64,000 bases of DNA from Mesorhabditis belari (taxonomy: Eukaryota > Nematoda > Chromadorea > Rhabditida > Rhabditidae). Below the pieces are notes generated by a model, which searched no databases, had not been told where the DNA came from, and worked only from the letters and a program-made list of their open reading frames with translations. The stretch spans positions 739,501 through 803,500 of the forward strand of contig CAUEEP010000757.1 of assembly GCA_958450365.1 (NCBI GenBank). Reading direction: 5' to 3'. Position numbers and translations under genes: made by a program. This document shows, piece after piece, positions 48,001 through 55,100 of this stretch; within the stretch, counting starts at the first letter, position 1; each line of letters begins with the position of its first letter.

Positions 48001-48230
48001 CGAGTGGGCCGACCTCACCAACTTCTCCTGAAGAAACAGAAATGAGGAAACAATTTGTGCAAAGATATGGGAGACGTAAAGCACCGATTGCTGAAGGAGA
48101 TCCCGCTGATCCAAGGCCATCACTCGGTGCTTCACAAGATTCAGTAGTTTCATTGGGATCTCATGAATCTGTTGTCTCAGCGGCAAGTATTCGAGCTGAA
48201 AGAGCTGTGAGAAGGGATTTCAACTACTAG
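24785..48230 (+). CDS. mec-2: MEC-2 stomatin-like mechanosensory channel subunit (core gene)
   Basis: MEC-2 is a cholesterol-binding inner-leaflet membrane protein that modulates the DEG/ENaC touch channel. Exons: 24785-24988, 25198-25321, 31789-31892, 33490-33562, 33926-34008, 34113-34213, 34583-34685, 34740-34874, 35080-35198, 35295-35375, 39550-39687, 43381-43433, 46440-46481, 46627-48230. All phases agree (987 residues). Residues 1-105 are Ser/Asp-rich, including EGAML and SSSSKDDDD as in C. elegans MEC-2. Residues about 110-145 form the hydrophobic membrane hairpin with the TLPISAC proline. The PHB domain follows ([47 protein letters not shown]), then the oligomerising [20 protein letters not shown] helix. 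The tail has KYPDWVQG and a His/Pro/Gln stretch. The core is nearly identical to C. elegans MEC-2. Alternative starts and ends are listed separately. The identity is secure; the final 1.6-kb exon is less certain. Confidence 0.93.
26782..27280. mobile_element. Foldback element about 500 bp (mec-2 intron)
   Basis: Ends TACCGTATTTTCTCTAA / TTAGAGAAAATACGGTA. The inner arms include GAGTGTTGAGCTTCTGC and its counterpart. The stretch GTGCACTACTATTAGAGGA near the centre repeats the terminal motif. A solo end (ATTAGAGAAAATACGGTA) lies at about 27496-27513. Confidence 0.85.
27300..28900. other. No gene seen (intron)
   Basis: Pyrimidine-rich AT-rich intronic sequence. Short frames here lack splice-consistent coding signals. 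Confidence 0.5.
28928..28982 (+). repeat. Short CTATTCCCCGT tandem repeat
   Basis: Four to five copies of a 10-11 base CTATTCCCCGT unit. Confidence 0.8.
29566..29788 (+). pseudogene. Distant partial copy of the MEC-2 hairpin exon and its intron flank
   Basis: Matches 31857-32076: the last 36 bases of the hairpin exon, the GTGATTTC donor and about 180 bases of intron, including a small hairpin. Within the exon part two changes are non-synonymous (Ser to Leu, Cys to Tyr in ISAC). A stop lies just upstream in frame and no acceptor precedes it. It looks like a dead copy about 2.3 kb before the real exon. Confidence 0.85.
30961..31039 (+). CDS. mec-2: Alternative first exon of mec-2 (short N-terminus)
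   Basis: ATG opens a 26-codon frame beginning [15 protein letters not shown] and ending SATLPEN, with donor GTAAGT and phase 1. Phase 1 joins precisely to exon 31789-31892, giving a stomatin core with a short N-terminus instead of the Asp/Ser-rich MEC-2A type. Such an isoform ending at 36061 would have 312 residues, near the size of short stomatins such as UNC-1. The ATG is within 750 bases of the hairpin exon, implying an internal promoter. The strongest support is consensus donor plus exact phase. No RNA evidence. Confidence 0.65.
31789..31892 (+). CDS. mec-2: Membrane-hairpin exon of mec-2 (functional copy)
   Basis: Acceptor ATTTTCAG and donor GTGATT enclose 104 bases coding for [16 protein letters not shown], then [18 protein letters not shown]. 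This is the intramembrane hairpin that anchors stomatins in the inner leaflet. The proline of LPISAC corresponds to the residue known to be essential for cholesterol binding and topology in this family. The 3' 72 bases are tandemly duplicated downstream. Confidence 0.95.
31936..32020. repeat. Small hairpin in the duplicated intron unit
   Basis: GCCTATTTCAGTAGGA pairs with TCCTACTGAAATAGTC across about 45 bases. It is present in both the 31.9-kb and 29.6-kb copies. Confidence 0.85.
32078..32188 (+). pseudogene. Tandem partial copy of the MEC-2 hairpin exon
   Basis: Repeats 31821-31931 at an offset of exactly 257 bases: 72 bases of exon from TGGATTCTGACG to ATAAAG, the donor, and 38 bases of intron. 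The only exon difference I see is one synonymous CCC to CCT change, so the frame is intact. It lacks the first 32 exon bases and any acceptor AG at its start, so it should not be spliced in, though its donor is intact. Confidence 0.9.
32284..32756. mobile_element. Foldback element about 470 bp
   Basis: Ends CATAAACATTGTAATAGATG / CAATTACAATATTTATGATAG. Inner TTTCGGACTTCCCAAAAAATCACATA pairs with its complement (core CTTTCGGACTTCCC / GGGAAGTCCGAAAG). Intron of mec-2. Confidence 0.85.
33038..33092 (+). repeat. (GAAA)n microsatellite
   Basis: About 13 tandem GAAA units. Confidence 0.95.
33608..33834. mobile_element. Palindromic MITE family C, copy 2
   Basis: Ends TACTGGACAATGAAATATGA / TTTCATTGTCCAGTA. 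Same family as 13618-13844 with the inner arms in the opposite order. It sits 45 bases after a mec-2 donor. Confidence 0.88.
35566..35834. mobile_element. Palindromic MITE family B, copy 2, with shared flank
   Basis: Ends ACCGTAAATGCTGTAATAGT / ATTACAGTATTTACGGT. The following 135 bases (to about 35970, including CAAGAATCAGATTCTAGGCC) also match sequence after the 43841 copy. Confidence 0.9.
36001..36061 (+). CDS. mec-2: Alternative last exon of mec-2 (short C-terminus)
   Basis: After acceptor TTATTTCAG, the frame from the exon ending at 35375 (phase 2) continues as [19 protein letters not shown] and a TGA stop. Isoforms ending here would stop soon after the stomatin domain: 395 residues from 24785, or 312 from 30961. 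The competing downstream exon at 39550 starts in the same phase, so the two are mutually exclusive ends. In C. elegans, alternative mec-2 3' splicing is known and is controlled by MEC-8. A likely poly(A) signal follows at 36520. Confidence 0.7.
36520..36525 (+). terminator. Candidate poly(A) signal AATAAA for short mec-2 isoform
   Basis: AATAAA lies 459 bases after the TGA at 36059-36061, in AT-rich sequence with no intervening long frame of coding character. Confidence 0.55.
36774..37434. mobile_element. Foldback element carrying an insertion
   Basis: Left arm from CTATTGTTAATTGATAAAT through CCAGAGCTTACAATAAAC to AGTGGGGCACTTCAAAA. Right arm is its complement, but split by 37065-37331. Intron of mec-2. 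Confidence 0.88.
37065..37331. mobile_element. 267-bp insertion with 16-bp target duplication
   Basis: CCCACTAGCAGGAAGC occurs at 37049-37064 and again at 37332-37347. The uninterrupted arm of the palindrome shows the pre-insertion order (GAAGTGCCCCACTAG then TTGTAAGCTCTG). The insert is distinctly GC-richer, contains TATAAATC, and has no clear poly(A) tail or pol III boxes. The duplication length suggests a retroposed element. Confidence 0.8.
37987..38209. mobile_element. Palindromic MITE family A, copy
   Basis: Starts GGAGTAGGCTACTAGGGTCG, ends GGCGCAAAGTAGCCTACCCC. A solo arm (GGGTAGGCTAATTTCGAC) is at about 38811-38870. Confidence 0.85.
38631..38702 (+). pseudogene. tRNA-like sequence (pseudogene or SINE head)
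   Basis: Has a D-arm-like GCTCATTGGTAGAGC, an anticodon-arm-like CCAATAA loop and a B-box-like GGGTCCAAATC, in tRNA spacing. The T stem and acceptor stem do not pair well, so not a functional tRNA. Confidence 0.5.
38880..39365 (+). repeat. 115-bp direct repeat flanking tRNA-like DNA
   Basis: The segment from TACACTAGGTCTCATTTTG to CATTCAGCTAAAAATCCCTC (about 38881-38980) recurs at about 39250-39350. Confidence 0.85.
39041..39121 (-). pseudogene. tRNA-like sequence with A and B boxes
   Basis: On the minus strand TGGCCTAGTGGATAG is a good A-box and GGTTCAAATCC a perfect B-box at tRNA spacing. Acceptor and T stems pair poorly, suggesting a decayed tRNA or SINE. Confidence 0.5.
39700..42375. 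repeat. Rearranged long inverted repeat
   Basis: About 39730-39920 is the reverse complement of about 41780-41975, and about 39900-40290 that of about 41985-42375. The two blocks are in swapped order on the right side, so this is not a simple hairpin. The shared segment GTACAGATTTTTACTTTACG occurs in each block. Further pieces recur to about 43150. All lies in a mec-2 intron. Confidence 0.8.
40757..41035 (+). repeat. GATGTAGTAGTA minisatellite
   Basis: About 280 bases of GTAGTAGATGTAGCA-type 12-15 base units. An open frame of repeated Cys/Ser/Arg crosses it but is purely compositional. Confidence 0.95.
43587..44733 (-). CDS. nxt-1: NTF2-related export protein NXT1/p15
   Basis: NXT1 pairs with the mRNA export receptor NXF1 (TAP) at the nuclear pore. 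Five exons on the minus strand: 44656-44733, 44478-44578, 44284-44383, 43703-43801, 43587-43619, phases consistent, 136 residues, the family's usual size. Residues 1-26 form the N-terminal helix ([18 protein letters not shown]). Family hallmarks follow: [24 protein letters not shown], the strand [15 protein letters not shown], then FTQSLVLIL and the C-terminus SDRFRYAD. These match C. elegans NXT-1 (DRKREK, WNGNPING, SDRFRYVD). The gene lies wholly inside a mec-2 intron, antisense. An AG seven bases before the ATG (GAATTTAG) may be a trans-splice site. One intron holds a family B MITE. Confidence 0.92.
43841..44108. mobile_element. Palindromic MITE family B, copy 3
   Basis: Ends ACCGTAAATACTGTAATAGT / ACTATTATAGTATTTACGGT. 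It is in the fourth nxt-1 intron. The 113 bases after it match those after the 35566 copy. Confidence 0.9.
45134..45478 (-). pseudogene. Non-LTR reverse-transcriptase C-terminal fragment
   Basis: A 114-residue frame carries [37 protein letters not shown] and FKRAISLH, the standard C-terminal tail of jockey/RTE-like reverse transcriptases. The catalytic palm is absent. Its first 25 or so codons are actually the arm of the adjacent foldback. Confidence 0.8.
45402..46062. mobile_element. Foldback of about 660 bp with nearly perfect arms
   Basis: CGCACATCCGCGCGAAA (45402 on) pairs with the sequence ending GCGCGGATGTGCGGCG (about 46062). Arms of about 320 bases run through GAATTTTTGAAATCCCTTCG and AAACCGCAAGTTTTATTC with very few differences, meeting at GGTTCCTGGGTTAT. 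Confidence 0.93.
46627..48230 (+). CDS. mec-2: Long last exon of mec-2: disordered charged tail
   Basis: An acceptor (AAATTTAG, AG at 46625-46626) joins exon 46440-46481 in phase 1, giving 534 codons to a TAG stop. The region is highly charged and Ser/Glu-rich with many SPT, SPR and RRES motifs, and has a Glu/Lys coiled-coil-like segment ([18 protein letters not shown]). The start contains VQQLDRSLL, similar to SQLDPALL near the end of C. elegans MEC-2, which supports linkage. An in-frame ATG at 46572 means an independent gene is also possible. Uninterrupted coding over 1.6 kb is the strongest protein signal in the window after the stomatin core. No enzymatic domain is seen. Confidence 0.78.
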
Positions 48231-48825
48231 ATTTGTGATTGTGCAAAAACTGGTAAATCACAGAATTTTAAAGGTTTAACTGAAGATTCGAAAAGTCTCA
48301 TTAGATCTCTTATAGTATTTTATAATGAAAAGTCTTCAATCAATAAGACTAGAGGCAATTGATAAGACTTTTTTTGATAACAGATCAATATTTTACCGTT
48401 TTGTTGAGGCTATAGCTTTTGATTGATTGATTGATTGAAGACTGATTATGCTAAAGCCTTTAAATTTCCGTTAACTGCAGATTTTTAGGTCTACAATCGA
48501 AATTTTATATCATCAAACTGATTATAAGTCTTTAAAATCTAATTTTCTATCTTACAAATGAGAGATTTCTGATCAGAATTGTGAAAAATCGCTTTCTATT
48601 CGATTTTCATTTCAATTTTCAGCTCTTCATCGATGATTTTTTTCCCAAATGGTTGTGTGTCTTCAACGAAAAAAAAACTTTCAAAACTTTCAAATGAAAA
48701 GAATTGCTCGAAGAGAATTTTATTGGTGCTTTGATAAAGCTTTCAGCTTTTGTTTATTTTGATCTCAATTTTAATGATTTGTCTTTATTTTTTCTAATCA
48801 TTCAAAGATCTCTTTTTATGGACTG

Positions 48826-48852
48826 AATAAATTTGATTGAAAAGTGAATAAA
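48826..48852 (+). terminator. Candidate poly(A) signals for long mec-2
   Basis: AATAAA at 48826-48831 and again at 48847-48852, about 600 bases after the stop at 48230. Confidence 0.5.
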
Positions 48853-49035
48853 GTAAAAGGAAACAAATATAAAATACAGATTTATTAACTAATAAAACGA
48901 GTTATATGACTTCAAATTGAAAAAAAACCTTGAAAAGCGATTTCTTCGACTTAAAATCTCAAAAAAGATCTTTGAAAGAGAGCTTTTTTTTGAGAAATTC
49001 AACTTAAATCAACAAATTAGCTAAAGCATTTATTA

Positions 49036-49547
49036 GGTTGATGCATAAGTGTTTTCGTTTTTTTCGTACTTCTGTTAAAAAGTAACAAATTCACGAATTA
49101 ATCTATAGTTTGCTCTATAAAAAAAGTGTTTTTTTGTTCAATTTGCATCTTTTTAAATGAATTTCGGCTCACTTTCAAGCAAATTCGAGAGTGAAAAACG
49201 CCTTTTTCGTAAAAATCTATAAAAAACTCTACGGAAAAATTGGCTGAATGAATTTCTCTGAAATTTTGGCGAAATATCAAACGTTTTTTTTCTCTATCTT
49301 TTATCTATTGACACGAAGATAGGTTTTCCTTAGCTAAGGTGTCTAAACCGACATCGAGTAGCCCTTTTTGACTACCCGACTTCATACTCTCAAGAAAATC
49401 CAGGCATTAAATATTTTTAAACCCGTTTTAATGTTATTTTGCAGAAAAATAATTGCTTTTTCTAATGAAATCAACCGTAGTTTAATTGGTGCATTTGTTG
49501 GCTTGAAACGGCAGACGAAAAGGAACAAAAACACTTATGCATCAACC
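49036..49547. mobile_element. Non-autonomous mariner element
   Basis: Terminal inverted repeats GGTTGATGCATAAGTGTTTT / AACACTTATGCATCAACC, flanked on both sides by TA (49034-49035, 49548-49549). The termini are of mariner type. At 512 bp it is too short for a transposase and no transposase motif is visible. Confidence 0.85.
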
Positions 49548-49833
49548 TATTAGCTTAAAACGAGCTCAATTTTCTTGTGAAATTGAATTTTCTGACTAAT
49601 TCTTCGCTATCACTTTATCACTTTTTATAATAAGTACAATCACCTTTTTACAAAAAAGAATCCCTTTTTGAATCACGATTTCCCAAGAAAATGAATCATT
49701 CTTTTGTTGAAAAACGGCAAAAAACATGATTTCTTCGGACAAAACGTCGACTAAAATCGATTTTATTAGTGCTTTTTGAGGATTTCTATGGAATAATTTC
49801 ATTTTTAATATTATTTTCTGTAAATTATTGGTC

Positions 49834-50645
49834 ATGTCAACAGCAATATTTGCGAGAAGCTCTCCTACTCAAGATTCCGATGGAGTACCGATTTTTCAAT
49901 TCTTGGAAGCGGAAAGCTCAGATGCCGAGAATTTCATTCAATTTCGAGTGATGGTCGGTTTTATAAATGAATTGGTTATTGATAGGGATTTGACTGGCTT
50001 GCTGATAGCTAAACTTACAGATTTTTTTTATCTGTCTTCGCATTCAGGTGTTCCTATTTGCGCAGATCACAACCTGCTTCCACATTTCTCTATCCCTTGC
50101 TATTGTCATCCAGTGTTTCCTATCTTGATTGTTCCTGGTTCGAAGTCTTCGACTTGCTTGTGCTGGTGGTGGTTGCACTCTAGCCATCCTTTTTCTGACC
50201 GTCTCTGCCACTCTTGTGCTCCACCTCGTTGCTGGTCTTCCGATGGGCCTCTTCTGGTCTTGTGGTAGCCACTCTGTGATCCGTATCGTCCATCTGTCGT
50301 CTGTTCTTCTGGCTACGTGGCCAGCCCATCTGAGTCTTTTTCTCTCAATCACTTCCACTGGATCTCTGAGTCCGGAGAGAATTTTTGTGTAAATAAACTT
50401 AGAAATAGCAATCGTGTACTTTCTATTATCAATAAAAATATTAAAAAGGGAAGAATGGTTAGATCCCGTGACCTTTTCCGATCATTTCCGATCATTTATA
50501 TAAACCATTCAACCCAGAATTTTACGCTAATTCCAATGATGTAAAAATTGCCGAATGGCCTAAAAGTATTGAGCCAATTTCTTCAACACAAACTGTTCAT
50601 CAATGGCCAGGGCCATCAATCAACCCAATCACCCTTCACTTGTAA
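49834..50645 (+). CDS. Putative small gene of unknown function
   Basis: Two exons, 49834-49957 (starting MSTAIFARSSPTQDSDG, donor GTTTTA, phase 1) and 50518-50645 (acceptor AACCCAG), give an 83-residue protein ending GPSINPITLHL. Exon 1 has a compact FQFLEAESSDAENFIQF segment; exon 2 is Pro/Ser-rich with KIAEWPKSIEP. No signal peptide, membrane segment or known motif is evident. The 560-base intron contains a LINE fragment in the other direction. The phase match and codon character favour a real gene, but the donor is weak and I do not recognise a family. It could be part of a longer gene. Confidence 0.45.
50044..50358 (-). pseudogene. LINE endonuclease/RT C-terminal fragment
   Basis: A 104-residue frame includes RKRLRWAGHVARR, DDRWTIRITEW, GRPATRWSTRV and DREMWKQ, the characteristic tail of RTE/CR1-like reverse transcriptases. 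No upstream palm domain is present. It lies in the intron of the small + strand gene. Confidence 0.88.
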
Positions 50646-50699
50646 GAGATTTTCTATCCCACCATTGTTATTCTTAATGCTAACTTATTTCTCGATTAT

Positions 50700-51176
50700 T
50701 TCTAGGTAGATTGTGTTCCTCTCAAGTAAGTAATTACTCGAGTAAAATCTGCATGAGTAATTTTTACTCGATTAATTGACGTTTTTTGTCGAGTAACTAC
50801 GAGCAATCCTTTTTACACGTCGAGTAAATGGAATATCATTACATGCGAAGGGAATTTGCCACCAAATTAGTTAAACGGCTGAATATCTTTAAAAAGAGTC
50901 GTATATAAGTCGTCGCTCGTCATTTTTTGCTCCAATTTTTGAAATAATTTTCGCTAAAAGTACGGTAATTTTTCCTAAAGGTGCGTTTTAAAAAAGCGCA
51001 TTACCCGCAGGAAAACACTCTAGTGTTTACGGTACTTTGTATTTCGATTTTCTAAAGCAAATTATGTGTAAATTGTCTAAATTTGATGCTACCAGAAGCC
51101 AAAGCTCGATCAATTATCGATTTTGATCTTTGAACAACCAAAAGTTAAGATCATTATCTATTTAAGGTTTATTTTT
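50700..51176. other. Intergenic, small palindromes only
   Basis: Contains ACTCGAGTAA-type short inverted repeats (about 50725-50790) and a possible hairpin around GCGCATTACCCGCAGGAAAAC (first 20 bases shown as GCGCATTACCCGCAGGAAAA). No gene seen. Confidence 0.45.
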
Positions 51177-51586
51177 TTAAGTTCTATGTGATTAGAAGTG
51201 CAAGAAAATAGTTTCATAACTTTTTCCTTACCTCAAATGTTGAATAGCATTCAAATATTTCTTCGTCCGTCGATCGGTTTCTTCAAATGGATCAAAATCA
51301 CCGTTAGCTTTCACGTATCTAAAACTTTAGAGGTTTAAAAATCATCAAATTCAGAAAACCAATTATCCGTTTCCTTTAAAAGCTCATGAGGAACACACTC
51401 TATTTCTAGGATCGAGAACCCGGTTGTTGCTTTAAAACGACAACAATTGTGCGAAATTTCTGGAATGAGACGAATCAATTGTTCACTTGCGCTTTTCTGA
51501 TGGCTTTCTGGATTTGCGTGGCACTTTTGATGATGGCAATGTGAGTGATTTTCCAAAAAACTATTCAAAATTTCATAGTTTTTCAT
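51177..51586 (-). CDS. Putative small gene of unknown function
   Basis: An ATG at 51586 opens a frame rich in His and Cys at first (ENHSHCHHQKCH), then QLIRLIPEISHNCCRF. A second open exon at 51232-51318 (acceptor TTTTAG, donor GTAAGG) encodes YVKANGDFDPFEETDRRTKK and LNAIQHL. Joining needs a donor at GTGTGT (51398-51393), giving exon 51399-51586 in phase 2. The final exon may be only seven bases (51177-51183, stop TAA). Read without splicing, the first frame continues to a stop at 51335. I do not recognise a family; the exon at 51232-51318 is the better supported part. Confidence 0.4.
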
Positions 51587-52149
51587 ATTTTCTCAATGTT
51601 TTCAAATCTAAATCATTTCCAGCTGGCTTTTCTTTGAAAGAACAAATCAAATGGCTGATGAATAGACTGTTTTGTAGTTATCTTCTTTCAAAATTGTATA
51701 TAAATTTTATTTTTCTAAAGCTCTTTTTCAGAAATAATGGTAAAAAGTTAAGAAAGCAAAAAAAAATGAAAAAACTGACAAAAACTGACAAAAACTGATC
51801 GTTTAAAGAACCCGTAAAATGAAAAACAAAAAAATGAATGCAAAATTGTAAATTTTAGTGAAAATTTGACTTTACAACACCGGAAATTGAAAATAACAAA
51901 AGAAATTATTGCATTTTACTGTAGAAATTGATCCTTGAGCTGGCAAAAAGAATGATAACACAAAAAGAATGACTAGTTTATGAGAAAATTTTTTGAAAAA
52001 ATAGGGAAATGGGCAACTTGAGAGAAGTTCTTAAAAGAAAAAGACTTGCGTGAACCAAAGAGCACGCGTTTCTAGGAACATCTGGTACATGAAAACAAAT
52101 TTTAGTCAGTTTTTCAAGTTATAAACATTTAATTGACAAATATCTGAAT

Positions 52150-55100
52150 TTATACATAAAAACTCTCGGTTCGTAGGACTTTTGGAGGTAAAAGCTCTTC
52201 AAGAAAACGAAGAATCGAGGAGGGATTTGGACGGCGACTCATCGAAATGTGAAGACATTCAGAGATAAGGAATCGGAGGGGTTCGGCGAGGAGTTGATCA
52301 CTGAAAAGATCTATATTTAGATTAAAAGCTAAACTAGAAAAAGACAAAGACAAAGAACTAAATAAAGATAAAGTTTAGGGGATTTTTTTCTAAGCCACAT
52401 CTTGACTTGCATTTTGACCATGTTCGGTTTAGTTTACAGCTATTCGGTACCTAAGAAATGCGGATTTCATTTCATAAATTTCCAACGATAGAAACCTGAT
52501 ATCGATGAATGTTATAAACTATTTGAAAGTTGTAAATCACCTCTACAAAATAGGCTAAAAGGTGTTTCAATTGATCGAACGATTGAAGAAATTTCGAGGG
52601 CGAAATGCGAGTGACCAAAAAAGGGCACTTTTTGAAAACCCCACTTTCACAAGAGTTCGGTTTTGACTATATAGAAATTTAGATAAAGCGTATGTTCAAA
52701 ACCCTCAAAATTGTCGAAAAACCGGCTTTTTCACAAAAAAAGAAAAATTATTGTAAAAACAAAGTTTTCCCACGAAATGAACCCAAATCTTAATTATTTT
52801 GAATGATATTTTATGGCGCTCATTTTCCACTACATATAGTCTTTCCACTACATACTGTATATAGTCAAAACCGAACTCTTATGAAAGTGGGGTTTTCAAA
52901 AAGTGCCCTTTTTTGGTCACTCGCATTTCGTCCTCGAAATTTCTTCAATCGTTCGATCAATTGAAACACGTTTTAGCCTATTTTATAGAAGAGATTTACA
53001 ACTTTCAAATAGTTTATAAAATTCATCGATACTAGTTTATAACATCAGCTTTCTAGCGTTGGAAATTTATGAAAATGTTGAAATCCGCATTTCTTATGCA
53101 TTTACCTAATAGATTGGATACTTATATCTAATCGAATCCTGGCTTTTATCAATTCAAAGAAATCCTTCCGGTTTCCCAATTCTTTTTGCTGAAACTTACA
53201 CTTCTTGTACACCGAAAGCCATCCTTTTGACCTCTCGCTGTATCCTCAGATCTCTGTCCGATTTCTCTCGAATCTCGAAAAGAGGATTCCTGCCGAGTGT
53301 GCAAATCTCATACAAGAAAAGACCAAATTCCCATCTAAAAATCAAATGTTCTTTAAAAAAAAACAAAAATGAATTCTTCACTTACATATCCCCTTCTTTT
53401 GTGTAAATTCCCTCATCATGAGTTTCTGGTGGAAGTCGACTCAAGTCCAATCCCTCTCCATCATCATCGATTGTGCCCAATCTTACTGGTTCACAAAGGC
53501 CTAGATTTGAAATGAAAACTCACTTTTCTTTATGATTTCAAAAGATTCACATGCAAAAACCAAATTCTCAGCAGGTAAATTGGAAAACTGTGACTCACAA
53601 AGTCGGCCAAGATCGGCTTAGTTTTCAAGTTTCGCTATTTTAAATGAAATTAAACACAATCTCACTTGTAGATTCACTAAAATGAGTGGCTCTAATCAAT
53701 TTTTACTCAAATTTTGCTTTATTTTAACCATCAATTGCACAAATCAAGACAATTTGGTTTCAGTGAGATTCGGGGCTCTTCTTTAATCTTATTAATCGCT
53801 TTAAAATGTCATTTATAAGTGTTTGTGCTTTATTTCATTTCCCTACTCACCAAAATCAACAATCTTTGCTCTTTGCCCAGGTGGTTGAACGAAAGCATCT
53901 TGCCAGGGAAGCATTAAATGAACACAATGAACCCCAATGTCACGATGAAGAAAACCACACTCGGAGATGTATTTCTAAAGAGTTTTTCTAAAGAGTTCTA
54001 AAATTTCTAAAGAGTTACTTGAAATCTCTACCATTTCTTTTTTAATGCTAAAACTAACCACAGCATTTCCCACATCTTGACAACATTGAATCAAGAATAA
54101 AGCAATATTCTTTTGCTCAATGCAATAAACATCCTCATAGATATTGCCGGAATTGAGTGAAGTGGCTTGGAGTGAAGTTGAGATGAGATGGAGCAATGAG
54201 AGGAGATCTCCACCCTGACAATGCTCAAAGAGTAAGCCGGAGACTCGTTCCTGGAAAGTCAAAATTTCCATGAGAATTTCCAACTGAACTTTAGGACTTT
54301 AAGACTTCTTTTCTTTAGTTTTATCATAATAAATTGATTTTCCTATTACCGTATCCTCAACCAAATCCGTGACCACTCCCAAGAATCGCAATATTGATGG
54401 AACTGTGTGCGATGAAGTTGCACACATTGCTTGCACAGCTCGCAGCTCTCTCCGAATGGCCAACTCGGATTTTTGGCCATCAGCTAAATAGATAGTTTTT
54501 GATAAGTGGCAAAATCAATTTGCTATCACTGACCGATTGCTTGTTTTTCGAGAGCTCTCACATAGTCTCGATTTTGTCTCACCGCGACTAGTGTCTGCAT
54601 TGTGAAACGGCCACACTCCAAGTATTCCACCAAATCGACTTGATGAACGGGAATTCTGAATTTCGAGTGTAATAGTATCTAGAACTGCTTTGCTTGTTTC
54701 TAGTTTAAAAGATTTTTTTCCTATTTTATTTGAGCTTTCGTTAAAAAAGCAAAATTTCTAACTGAAGGCGGATCCGAACCCTTGACCTCTGGCACCGGGT
54801 GTTAGCATGCTAACCAGTCCCCCACTAGAACACGAAAGACAGAGTGAAACTTTGAATATAGGTTAGATTTACATTGATTTTACCTGGGGGTAGCTGGCAG
54901 CACAGCATCCATTATGGCAAGGCTTGGTCCACGTTTCTCTGGGGTCAACTTCTAGAATTGCAAAATATTTTGTCATTGACATTATTCACCTGATTGACAA
55001 ATCTTGTGTATCCATCTTTGTCAGCTAAACGCGTGACATCACTAGCGTAAATCGGTTGTTGCGAGATATTCGATTGAACGGGTCGCCTCAACGAGTGAAC

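Noticed and set aside
47890..48186. 98-codon minus-strand frame and others antisense to 46.6-48.2 kb
   Set aside because: Shadows of the long plus-strand exon; low coding character.
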